Notes under the pieces: model-generated
The model's input: the letters and a program-made list of their open reading frames with translations, nothing else
What the model was told of the DNA's origin: nothing
Database searches by the model: none
Position numbers and translations under genes: made by a program
In this document: positions 1-5,161 of the stretch, piece by piece
Layout: each line of letters opens with the position of its first letter
Position numbering within the stretch: the stretch's first letter is position 1
Source: Rubrobacter sp.
GTDB lineage: Bacteria > Actinomycetota > Rubrobacteria > Rubrobacterales > Rubrobacteraceae
Assembly: GCA_013815485.1 (NCBI GenBank)
Contig: JACDGB010000072.1
Span: forward strand, 1-7,833
Direction of reading: 5' to 3'
Length of the DNA: 7,833 nucleotides

Positions 1-701
1 GTCGCGGTCTTGGGATGGCCGATCAGCGGCCCCGTTATGGCGTCAACCTCTTCTATCCCGTAGCCGTTCTCGAAGGCATACGTGGCCGATTGCATCCCGG
101 CGAAGGAGCCGAGGCGGTTCCCGATGAAGTTGGGCGTATCTTTGGCGATGACGCCACCCTTGCCGAGCACGCGCTCCCCGAAGTTGCGGACGGATTCGAC
201 GAGGTCGGGATCCGTATCCTCCGCAGGTATGATCTCCAACATCTTCAAGTAGCGCGGCGGGTTGAAGAAATGCGTCCCCAGGAAACGCCGCCTGAAGCTG
301 TCTGAACGGCCTTCCGCTATCTCATGCAAGGGAATGCCGGAGGTGTTCGAGGAGATCAAGGCATCGTCTTTCGCCGTCGCCTCGACTCGCCGCATGAGTT
401 CCCGCTTCGGCTCCAGTTTCTCGATGATGGCTTCGAGGACCCAATCCGCCTCGGCGACGCGCTCGAAGTCGTCCTCGAAGTTGCCGGTTCGGATGCGCCC
501 GACGGCCTCTTGACTCATGAGCGCGGCTGGTCTGGCCTTCTTCATCCGGTCAAAGCCAGCCTTCACGACTTCATTGTTGTCTCCATCGTCCGGGGCGATG
601 TCGAGCAGGTCAACGTCGAGCCCCGAGTTGGCGCAGTGCGCGGCGATGGCGGCCCCCATTGTGCCAGCCCCGAGTACAGCGACCCTCCTTATCTTCCGCA
701 T
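1..701 (-). CDS. fadN: FadN-type 3-hydroxyacyl-CoA dehydrogenase, 5' part only
   Basis: The first 233 codons of a gene that leaves the window at base 1. It should oxidise L-3-hydroxyacyl-CoA to 3-ketoacyl-CoA with NAD+ in beta-oxidation. The Rossmann NAD motif GAGTMG is at residues 11-16 and the acidic residue ending strand beta-2 is near 34. SSNTSG is at 118-122, THFFNP at 143-148, EIIP at 156-159 and KDTPNFIGNR at 187-196. His144 and Glu156 are 12 residues apart, as in the catalytic pair of FadB-type enzymes. The wording RYLKMLEIIP and SITGPLIG-like DAITGPLIGHPK is closest, from memory, to Bacillus FadN, in which an enoyl-CoA hydratase domain follows; that part would lie outside the window. 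The start ATG at 701 has a GGAAGGGG ribosome site upstream and lies 19 bases after the padR stop, so the two are probably co-transcribed. The HAD function is secure; the FadN subtype is inference. Confidence 0.93.
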   Translation of the reverse strand, partial: MRKIRRVAVLGAGTMGAAIAAHCANSGLDVDLLDIAPDDGDNNEVVKAGFDRMKKARPAALMSQEAVGRIRTGNFEDDFERVAEADWVLEAIIEKLEPKRELMRRVEATAKDDALISSNTSGIPLHEIAEGRSDSFRRRFLGTHFFNPPRYLKMLEIIPAEDTDPDLVESVRNFGERVLGKGGVIAKDTPNFIGNRLGSFAGMQSATYAFENGYGIEEVDAITGPLIGHPKTA

Positions 702-720
702 ATGAATTCCCCTTCCCTCT

Positions 721-1122
721 TCAACCGTACAGTTCTTCGTGCAGTGCCTCGATGGCTTTTCTTACCCGCAAAAGATGGGTTTCGAACTGGTCTTTGATCT
801 CCCCGTACTTCTCCTCGCCTTTCGGGGTGATGGCGTAGAAACGGCGGCTCCGGGTGTCGGGCCGCTCCCACTCGCCTTCGACGTAGCCTTTCTCCTCCAG
901 GCGACGCAGCAGCGGATATACGGTGTTCGGCGAGACGCTCATCACGCCCCCGCTCTTCTCGCGTATCTTATGCATCAAGCTGTTCCCGTACTCAGGCTTC
1001 TCGCGGACGAAGTGAAGTATGAGCAGCGGGAACACCGTCCGGGTTTTGATCTCCCCGAGAAACACGTCCCCCGGCGTCGCCCGCTCTCCCGCAACGATAT
1101 CTTCCCTCGCCGACTCCGCCAT
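721..1122 (-). CDS. PadR family transcriptional regulator
   Basis: A 133-residue winged-helix DNA-binding protein, typical in length for PadR proteins of the shorter class (N-terminal wHTH plus C-terminal dimerisation helix). The family core runs from about residue 33 to 105. It contains YGNSLMHKI (45-53), the recognition-helix stretch SPNTVYPLLRRLEEKGYV (64-81) and the wing RRFYAITPKGEE (93-104). The C-terminal segment 106-131 is charged and helical. The start ATG 1122 is preceded by GGAAGGGGTGAG, a good ribosome site. It lies divergent to an acyl-CoA dehydrogenase and directly upstream of a FadN-type gene, so it probably represses this beta-oxidation block and itself through the palindrome at 1171-1190. 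The effector is unknown; an acyl-CoA or fatty acid is a guess from context. Confidence 0.93.
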   Translation of the reverse strand: MAESAREDIVAGERATPGDVFLGEIKTRTVFPLLILHFVREKPEYGNSLMHKIREKSGGVMSVSPNTVYPLLRRLEEKGYVEGEWERPDTRSRRFYAITPKGEEKYGEIKDQFETHLLRVRKAIEALHEELYG

Positions 1123-1143
1123 CTCACCCCTTCCCAGGAAAAC

Positions 1144-1172
1144 TTGTCAATTTTGATAATAACATCCATAAT
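1144..1172 (+). promoter_or_regulatory. Putative sigma-70 promoter of the acyl-CoA dehydrogenase gene
   Basis: The sequence shows TTGTCA (1144-1149, five of six to the -35 consensus), a 17-base spacer and CATAAT (1167-1172, five of six to the -10 consensus). Transcription would start near 1179, about 30 bases before the chosen ATG at 1211, leaving room for the GGAGGAGG ribosome site. The last two bases of the -10 and the predicted start site fall inside the palindrome 1171-1190, a usual arrangement for repression. Start site inferred, not measured. Confidence 0.6.
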
Positions 1173-1185
1173 AACTTTACGTAAA
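1156..1185 (-). promoter_or_regulatory. Putative promoter of padR-fadN
   Basis: Reading the minus strand, TTTACG (1185-1180) is followed after 18 bases by TATTAT (1161-1156), which matches five of six of the -10 consensus. The -35 is weaker (four of six) and lies wholly inside the palindrome 1171-1190. Transcription would start near 1149, about 27 bases upstream of the padR ATG at 1122. Confidence 0.42.
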
Positions 1186-1190
1186 GTTAT
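1171..1190. promoter_or_regulatory. Perfect 20-bp palindrome, probable PadR operator
   Basis: Half-site ATAACTTTAC is followed immediately by its exact reverse complement GTAAAGTTAT, with no spacer and no mismatch. It is AT-rich in a GC-rich window and lies between divergent genes. It covers the end of the putative -10 of the acyl-CoA dehydrogenase promoter and the putative -35 of the padR promoter, so one bound dimer could shut off both. Assignment to the adjacent PadR protein is by position; PadR proteins commonly bind AT-rich dyads in their own promoters. Confidence 0.75.
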
Positions 1191-1210
1191 GTATGAGTGG
1201 AGGAGGACGG

Positions 1211-2404
1211 ATGATAGCTGACGTATCGAGTTCGTTGGGGACGGACTTTTATCTATTGGGTGAGTTGTTGACGGAGGAGGAGCGGGAGGTTCGGGACCGG
1301 GTGCGGTCGTTCTGTGATCGGGAGGTCATCCCGGTGATGAATGATTACTGGGACCGGGCGGAGTTTCCGTTCGAGATGATCCCCAAGTTTGGTGAGTTGA
1401 ACATCGCGGGTTGCAGCATCGAGGGGCATGGGTGTCCCGGCATGAGCAAGCTCGCGGAGGGGCTCGTGGCGGTGGAGCTTGCGCGGGGGGACGGCAGCCT
1501 CAATACGTTCTTCGGGGTGCATTCGGGGCTTGCGATGGGGACCATCGCCATTCTCGGCAGCGAGGAGCAGAAAGAGAAATGGCTGCCTCAGATGGCGCGG
1601 ATGGAGAAGATCGGGGCGTTTGGACTCACCGAGCCAGACCACGGCTCCGACATCGTGATGCTCGAAACCAGCGCGAGGCGTGATGGCGACGATTACGTCA
1701 TCAACGGGGAGAAGAAGTGGATCGGCAACGCCTCCTTCGCCGACGTAATCATCATCTGGGCGCGTGACACAGAGGACAATGAAGTCAAGGGATTTCTGGT
1801 GGAGAAAGGCTCGGAGGGGCTCGCCACGGAGGTCATGACAGGCAAGATGGGCAAGCGGGCCGTGTGGCAGGCCGAAATCCGGATGGAGGACGTGCGCGTC
1901 CCGGCGGGGAACAAGCTGGAGGAGGCGAACTCATTCAAGGACACGTCCAAAGTACTATCGGCCACGCGCTACGGGGTCGCGTGGGAGGGCATCGGGCACG
2001 CGGTGGCGTGTTACGAGGCGGCCCTTTCGTATGCGAAGGAGCGTAAAATCTTCACGCGCCCGTTGGAAGGTTATCAGCTCATCCAGAACAAGCTGGCGAA
2101 CATGCTAGCGGAGATCACCAACATGCAGCTCATGTGCTTCCGTCTTTCGCAGCTCGCCACGGAAGGCAAGATGACCGGCGGGATGGCGTCTCTGGCGAAG
2201 ATGAACACGGCCAGGAAGGCAAAGCAGGTTTGCTCCGACGCCCGCGACATCCTCGGGGGGAACGGGATATTGCTGGAGTACCTCGTCGCCAAGCATCTCG
2301 CGGACATGGAGGTCGTCTACACTTACGAGGGGACGGATATCGTGCAGTCTCTCATCGTGGGACGTGAGATAACGGGCGTCCAGGCTTTCGCTCCACCGCG
2401 GTAG
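1211..2404 (+). CDS. Acyl-CoA dehydrogenase, glutaryl-CoA dehydrogenase/ACX4-like
   Basis: A 397-residue FAD enzyme that should introduce the alpha,beta double bond into an acyl-CoA, passing electrons to electron-transfer flavoprotein (or to oxygen, if it behaves like plant ACX4). The N-terminal helical domain spans about 20-130. The first acyl-CoA dehydrogenase signature GAFGLTEPDHGSD is at 135-147, with KKWIGNASFAD (168-178) in the beta domain. In the C-terminal domain, DILGGNGI (346-353) leads to VYTYEGTDIVQ (369-379), where Glu373 is the expected catalytic base, and GREITG (384-389). An upstream ATG at 1193 is in frame, but ATG 1211 has GGAGGAGG at 1199-1206 just ahead, so I use 1211. Asn98 stands where glutaryl-CoA dehydrogenases carry the Arg that binds the second carboxylate, so a monocarboxylic acyl-CoA is the likelier substrate. 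Confidence 0.95.
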   Translation: MIADVSSSLGTDFYLLGELLTEEEREVRDRVRSFCDREVIPVMNDYWDRAEFPFEMIPKFGELNIAGCSIEGHGCPGMSKLAEGLVAVELARGDGSLNTFFGVHSGLAMGTIAILGSEEQKEKWLPQMARMEKIGAFGLTEPDHGSDIVMLETSARRDGDDYVINGEKKWIGNASFADVIIIWARDTEDNEVKGFLVEKGSEGLATEVMTGKMGKRAVWQAEIRMEDVRVPAGNKLEEANSFKDTSKVLSATRYGVAWEGIGHAVACYEAALSYAKERKIFTRPLEGYQLIQNKLANMLAEITNMQLMCFRLSQLATEGKMTGGMASLAKMNTARKAKQVCSDARDILGGNGILLEYLVAKHLADMEVVYTYEGTDIVQSLIVGREITGVQAFAPPR

Positions 2405-2426
2405 ACGGTTGAAGGGAAGCCATCTC

Positions 2427-2894
2427 TCACGGTTCCGCTTCCTGACGGAGGAACTCGAACAGCACGATGCCGGTTGCGACGGAGAGGTTGAGGCTCTGCG
2501 TCATGCCTCGCTGTGGGATCGTCACTCGCTCCTCGCATAACGTAAGTAGCTCCGGGCTTATTCCCTGTCCCTCGGAGCCGAACAGGATAAGGTCGTCCGG
2601 GTAGAAGCGGAATGCCGGAAGCGGGGTGGCCCCTGGGTCCGGCACGGTCGCAACCTTCCTGCCCGGCCACGAAGCGAGGAAATTTTCCGGTTCCTCTATT
2701 CGCTCGAAGGAAATACGGAAAAACGCGCCGGCGGAGACATTCTTGAGCCTGCGAGTCCGGCTCTTCCCGTACCGGGTTCGGATCAGAGAGTTCGGGTCGT
2801 GGACGAAACACTTTTGTATGCCAAGCGCCTCCAGGGTGCGCGAAATCACGCAGACGTGCCCGAAATCCCGCGGAGCGTCGAGTAACAGGTCCAT
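2427..2894 (-). CDS. SpoU/TrmH-family RNA 2'-O-methyltransferase
   Basis: A 155-residue SPOUT-fold methyltransferase expected to transfer a methyl group from S-adenosylmethionine to a ribose 2'-OH of tRNA or rRNA. Its length fits minimal TrmL-like members with only the catalytic domain. Motif 1 is PRDFGHVCVISRT (8-20), with Arg19 conserved but Asp10 in the place of the usual Asn. Motif 2 is ILFGSEGQGI (103-112, Glu108). Motif 3 is RVTIPQRGMTQSLNLSVATG (123-142), which forms the knotted cofactor site. Target RNA and position cannot be told. An in-frame TAA lies four codons upstream of ATG 2894, so this ATG is the earliest possible. There is no ribosome site ahead of it, but a -10-like TAAGAT ends six bases upstream, suggesting a leaderless transcript. 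It faces the acyl-CoA dehydrogenase tail to tail, 22 bases apart, and is last in the minus-strand operon. Confidence 0.9.
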   Translation of the reverse strand: MDLLLDAPRDFGHVCVISRTLEALGIQKCFVHDPNSLIRTRYGKSRTRRLKNVSAGAFFRISFERIEEPENFLASWPGRKVATVPDPGATPLPAFRFYPDDLILFGSEGQGISPELLTLCEERVTIPQRGMTQSLNLSVATGIVLFEFLRQEAEP

Positions 2895-2900
2895 GAGGAC

Positions 2901-2930
2901 ATCTTATCTTCATGGCGGAGTGGGTGACAC
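2901..2930 (-). promoter_or_regulatory. Possible leaderless promoter of the SpoU-family gene
   Basis: On the minus strand TAAGAT (2906-2901) fits TAnnnT and leaves six bases before ATG 2894, so transcription could begin at or next to the A of the start codon. A weak -35-like GTGTCA (2930-2925) is 18 bases further up. It lies in the 79-base gap after the DDN-family gene. It is supported by the absence of a ribosome site; it rests on pattern only. Confidence 0.35.
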
Positions 2931-2973
2931 CGGACGCGCCATTCTTGCGGAATCGCCCGGAACGGGCCGACGG

Positions 2974-3297
2974 CTACGTGATGCCGGAGAGTATGATCAC
3001 CGGGATTCGACGGTTCGAGGCCCGCTGCTGAAAGGCGTCCCAGCCCGGAAACACCTTCACACCCCTCCGCCAGAGCCGCTCTCTTTCGACGCCTTCTGCC
3101 TCGCGGGCGCGAACGTCGCGGGTCATACCTTCCACATAGATCCGGGCCTCCGGGTTGGCGCGCAGGTTGTGGTACCACGCCGGGTATTTCGTCTGGCCGT
3201 AGCCGGAGGCCACGACGATGATGTCCTCTCCGTCCGGTATCCCGAGAAGCGGTAAAGTCCGTTTCTTCCCGCTCTTCGCGCCCGTCGTGATGAGCAT
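2974..3297 (-). CDS. F420-binding nitroreductase (DDN) family protein, open part
   Basis: The 107 uninterrupted codons from ATG 3297 encode the core of a deazaflavin-dependent nitroreductase family protein, a split-barrel fold that binds F420H2 and reduces quinones, nitro compounds or other electrophiles. Recognisable are ITTGAKSGKKRTLPLLGI (residues 3-20), the DGEDIIVVASGYGQ strand-loop (22-35) and PAWYHNLRANPEARIYVEG (39-57). The end has VFPGWDAFQQRASNRRIPVIIL (82-103). All are family landmarks. Members are usually about 140-165 residues, so this form lacks the N-terminal helix. In the same frame the missing part continues upstream of ATG 3297 to a TGA, and beyond it (see 3298-3468). ATG 3297 has no ribosome site and follows GLPIV, mid-strand in the family, so it is a poor natural start. 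The gene is probably either a pseudogene or made by readthrough or internal re-initiation. Its exact substrate is unknown. Confidence 0.8.
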   Translation of the reverse strand: MLITTGAKSGKKRTLPLLGIPDGEDIIVVASGYGQTKYPAWYHNLRANPEARIYVEGMTRDVRAREAEGVERERLWRRGVKVFPGWDAFQQRASNRRIPVIILSGIT

Positions 3298-3468
3298 GAC
3301 GATGGGCAGCCCGGTGAGGAGGCTCGATGCGGTGCGCCGACCGTTCGTCGCCTCGAAGACGAAACGGTCGGCATGGTGGAGGGTTCGAACGAGGATTCAG
3401 CTCACTATCTTCGTCCCGGACAGGTCGCGGACTACGCGCCGGAATCTCCCTGCTCCCCGGCTTCTCAC
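3298..3468 (-). pseudogene. Upstream part of the DDN-family gene, with in-frame TGA
   Basis: In the frame of the 2974-3297 gene, upstream codons give ILVRTLHHADRFVFEATNGR followed by RTASSLLTGLPIV, a good DDN N-terminal region, with no ATG, GTG or TTG. Directly before it is TGA (3399-3397), and before that, in the same frame, GRFRRVVRDLSGTKIVS preceded by GTG 3468. That GTG overlaps the stop of the flavoprotein gene as GTGA, the classic coupling arrangement. Read through, the whole gene has 164 sense codons counting the TGA as one, the usual family length. From memory, homologues have Trp at this point (SGT...W...LH), so a TGG-to-TGA change is the simplest history. The homology on both sides of the stop is seen; the Trp assignment is recalled and needs alignment. 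Confidence 0.7.
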
Positions 3469-4424
3469 GCCTGCTTTTCGGTGAGGGATGCGAGTTCGGC
3501 GGCCACGTCGTCCGCCGCGAGGTCGTGAGTAACGAACGCTCCGACAGCAGCGCCGGACGCTACGGCGTTCGCGAGCGACTGCATTATCTTCCCCGCGTCC
3601 CCGGCGACGAAGACACCCTTCACGATCGTCTCGCGGGTTCCGGGGTCGGCGGAGATGGCATGCGCCTGCATCATCTCCATGTACACCGTCGCGCAGCCGA
3701 GCGTCTCGGCAAGCTCCGAACTCTGCCGCTGCGGCGGGTTGGTGAACAGACCTTCGCGCTCTATCTCCGTCCCGTCTTCGAGGACGATGCGGGTCAGTTT
3801 CTGTTCCTCCGTGTCCGACTCGATGGCGGAGATGGGACTCTCGTAGAGCGGAACACCGAGCGCGTCCAGCTTCTTCCGATCTTCTTCCGGCGCTTCCGTT
3901 CCGTCCGTGATGGCGATGAGGTCGCGGCTCCAGTTCCGGATCAGGTTCACCCGAAACATCACCATGTTCCCACTCGCGTACACCGCAAGCGGCCTGTCCC
4001 GGACCTCCCAGCCATGGCAGAACGGGCAATGGTAGATTCCCCGCCCCCACGCCTCCGCGAAGCCCGGCATATCCGGCATAACGTCCGTCTGTCCCGAGGC
4101 GATGATCACCTTCCGCGCAAGCGCCGAATCCCCACCGGAAAGCGTTACCGTGAAGTCCCCGTCCGAGCCGGACGCCGCAGTCGCAACATCCTCCCACACC
4201 TCGACCGTCTCGTACTTTTCGAGGTCGCGCTTTCCGAGTCGCAACAATTCGTCGGGAGCGACGCCGTCTCTAGTGAAGAGGTTGTGAGCGTGTTCTGCGG
4301 GAGCGTTCCTCGGTGGGCCGCCGTCGAGGACGAGAACCCGTCGCATCGCACGCCCGAACGCGAGCGCGGCCGAAAGCCCCGCCGTCCCCGCCCCGACTAT
4401 TACCGCGTCGTATTTATCCGCCAT
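3465..4424 (-). CDS. Thioredoxin reductase-like NAD(P)/FAD-dependent oxidoreductase
   Basis: A 319-residue two-domain flavoprotein of the low-molecular-weight thioredoxin reductase type, expected to move electrons through FAD to an adjacent redox disulfide and on to a protein or small disulfide partner in the cytoplasm. FAD motif GAGTAG is at 11-16. The redox pair is Cys133-Cys136 in HCPFCHGWE. The C-terminal FAD-binding segment KGVFVAGDAGKI (269-280) with LANAVASG (284-291) is canonical. CPFCHGWE, instead of the CATC type of true TrxB, places it in a paralogous group that includes GliT-like disulfide oxidases. The NAD(P)-site glycine motif is degenerate (VYASGNMV, 148-155). The longer frame begins at 4574, but ATG 4424 has AAGGAG about eight bases ahead and starts at ADKYDAVIVGAG, so it is the start. 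It overlaps the XRE-cupin gene by 11 bases, so translation is probably coupled. Confidence 0.92.
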   Translation of the reverse strand: MADKYDAVIVGAGTAGLSAALAFGRAMRRVLVLDGGPPRNAPAEHAHNLFTRDGVAPDELLRLGKRDLEKYETVEVWEDVATAASGSDGDFTVTLSGGDSALARKVIIASGQTDVMPDMPGFAEAWGRGIYHCPFCHGWEVRDRPLAVYASGNMVMFRVNLIRNWSRDLIAITDGTEAPEEDRKKLDALGVPLYESPISAIESDTEEQKLTRIVLEDGTEIEREGLFTNPPQRQSSELAETLGCATVYMEMMQAHAISADPGTRETIVKGVFVAGDAGKIMQSLANAVASGAAVGAFVTHDLAADDVAAELASLTEKQA

Positions 4425-5076
4425 GTGCTTCTCCTTTTTCATTGCAGTTTTCGTGCCTGTGATGGAGCTTCGAGAGGTCGGCCCCAGTCGGGCCGGAGAC
4501 CATGAGCATGTGTACGTCCTCGTCGCCGATGACGTCGAAAGCGTGGCGGAGCATCCCGTCGAAATACGCCGCATCGCCCGGTCCGAGTTCGACGACTTCG
4601 AGGCCGAGCGTCAGGCGCAGCCACCCGGACACCACGAAAAGCCACTCTTCACCCTCGTGGCGATGGTACTCCGGATCATCCACCCCCCGATGCTCCGACT
4701 GCCTCATCCCACTCGGGAACACGACCCGGACCGCCGAAAGCCCCAACGGCCCGGCCTCCGGCGTGAGCATCTGCACCCGCGAACCATGCACCTCGAAGAA
4801 TGGCGACTCGCTCCCCCGCACCACGATCCCGGGCCTCGGACGCTCCTCGACAAGCTCCGAGATGGATACCCCGAGACCCGCCGCCACGTTCAACAATGTC
4901 GCCAGTGACGGCTGCCGCTGCCCGCTCTCCAGCCGCGAGAGATGCGCCACGGAAATACCGCTCGACTCCGACAACCTCTCCAGCGTCATCCCCCTCTCCA
5001 CCCGCGCCCGACGCACCTTCCCTCCCACCTCCGCCAGCATCCTCTCGACATCCGCAGCGTTTCCAACCTCTTCCAT
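4414..5076 (-). CDS. XRE-family HTH regulator with C-terminal cupin domain
   Basis: A 220-residue one-component regulator. The helix-turn-helix is at about 17-75, with RRARVERGMTLERLSESSG and the recognition region SVAHLSRLESGQRQPSLATL (42-61). A cupin sensor domain spans about 110-195. YHRHEGEEWLFVVSG (137-151) supplies His138, His140 and Glu144, and MLRHAF supplies His178, so a metal site is plausible. Such proteins (PuuR/SutR-like) usually sense a small molecule. An in-frame ATG at 5172 would put the start inside the divergent gene; ATG 5076 begins the conserved part. No ribosome site precedes 5076, but a -10-like TAAATT ends seven bases upstream, so the mRNA may be leaderless. It is the first gene of the minus-strand operon, overlapping the flavoprotein gene, and probably controls itself and the divergent MDR gene. 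Confidence 0.93.
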   Translation of the reverse strand: MEEVGNAADVERMLAEVGGKVRRARVERGMTLERLSESSGISVAHLSRLESGQRQPSLATLLNVAAGLGVSISELVEERPRPGIVVRGSESPFFEVHGSRVQMLTPEAGPLGLSAVRVVFPSGMRQSEHRGVDDPEYHRHEGEEWLFVVSGWLRLTLGLEVVELGPGDAAYFDGMLRHAFDVIGDEDVHMLMVSGPTGADLSKLHHRHENCNEKGEAHGG

Positions 5077-5083
5077 GACAATT

Positions 5084-5113
5084 AATTTATCATATTGACA
5101 AAATATTTGCCAA
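5084..5113 (-). promoter_or_regulatory. Putative leaderless promoter of the XRE-cupin operon
   Basis: On the minus strand TTGGCA (5113-5108, five of six to consensus), an 18-base spacer and TAAATT (5089-5084) leave seven bases before ATG 5076. This geometry would start transcription at the start codon, and no ribosome site is present between them. Leaderless mRNAs of this form are common in actinobacteria. Pattern only. Confidence 0.5.
5095..5113. promoter_or_regulatory. Imperfect 19-bp inverted repeat, probable XRE-cupin operator
   Basis: The arms TTGACAAA and TTTGCCAA flank a three-base ATA centre. Seven of nine base pairs are complementary, giving the dyad TTGnCAAA-n3-TTTGnCAA. The left arm contains a perfect -35 box (TTGACA, 5095-5100) in the direction of the MDR gene, and the right arm contains the TTGGCA -35 of the XRE-cupin operon. 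One bound dimer could therefore block both. No convincing -10 at 16-18 bases is visible for the plus-strand direction. Assignment to the XRE-cupin protein is inferred from position. Confidence 0.55.
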
Positions 5114-5161
5114 GTATATCCGGGTAAGATGCGGGGGAGCGAGTTCGAAGGAGGATATTGC

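Noticed and set aside
15..797. Plus-strand open frames across the first 0.8 kb
   Set aside because: They are antisense to the FadN-type dehydrogenase, whose NAD motif and His-Glu pair are unmistakable.
1193..1210. Longer start (ATG 1193) for the acyl-CoA dehydrogenase
   Set aside because: The strong GGAGGAGG site would lie inside the coding sequence, and it sits correctly for ATG 1211.
2405..2450. Possible bidirectional terminator between the convergent genes (GGAAGC ... GCTTCC)
   Set aside because: The stem is only six pairs with a 16-base loop and no T-run on either side.
2323..2913. Minus-strand open frame of 196 codons overlapping the SpoU-family gene
   Set aside because: No motifs, and it overlaps the acyl-CoA dehydrogenase end. 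The other phase carries all three SpoU motifs.
3397..3399. Selenocysteine at the internal TGA of the DDN-family gene
   Set aside because: No convincing SECIS-like hairpin directly downstream, and the family has Trp or other non-Cys residues here as far as I recall.
3397..4197. Minus-strand open frame of 266 codons overlapping the thioredoxin-reductase-like gene
   Set aside because: It is a repetitive Arg/Gly-rich shadow of the flavoprotein in another phase. Only its last 23 codons (from GTG 3468) carry meaning, as the N-terminus of the DDN-family gene.
3327..4505. Plus-strand open frame of 392 codons
   Set aside because: Composition is Arg-rich low complexity typical of an antisense frame in GC-rich DNA. 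The opposite strand encodes a clear flavoprotein with motifs and a ribosome site.
5129..5161. Longer start (ATG 5129) for the MDR gene
   Set aside because: AAGGAGG at 5148-5154 points to ATG 5162, where family similarity begins.
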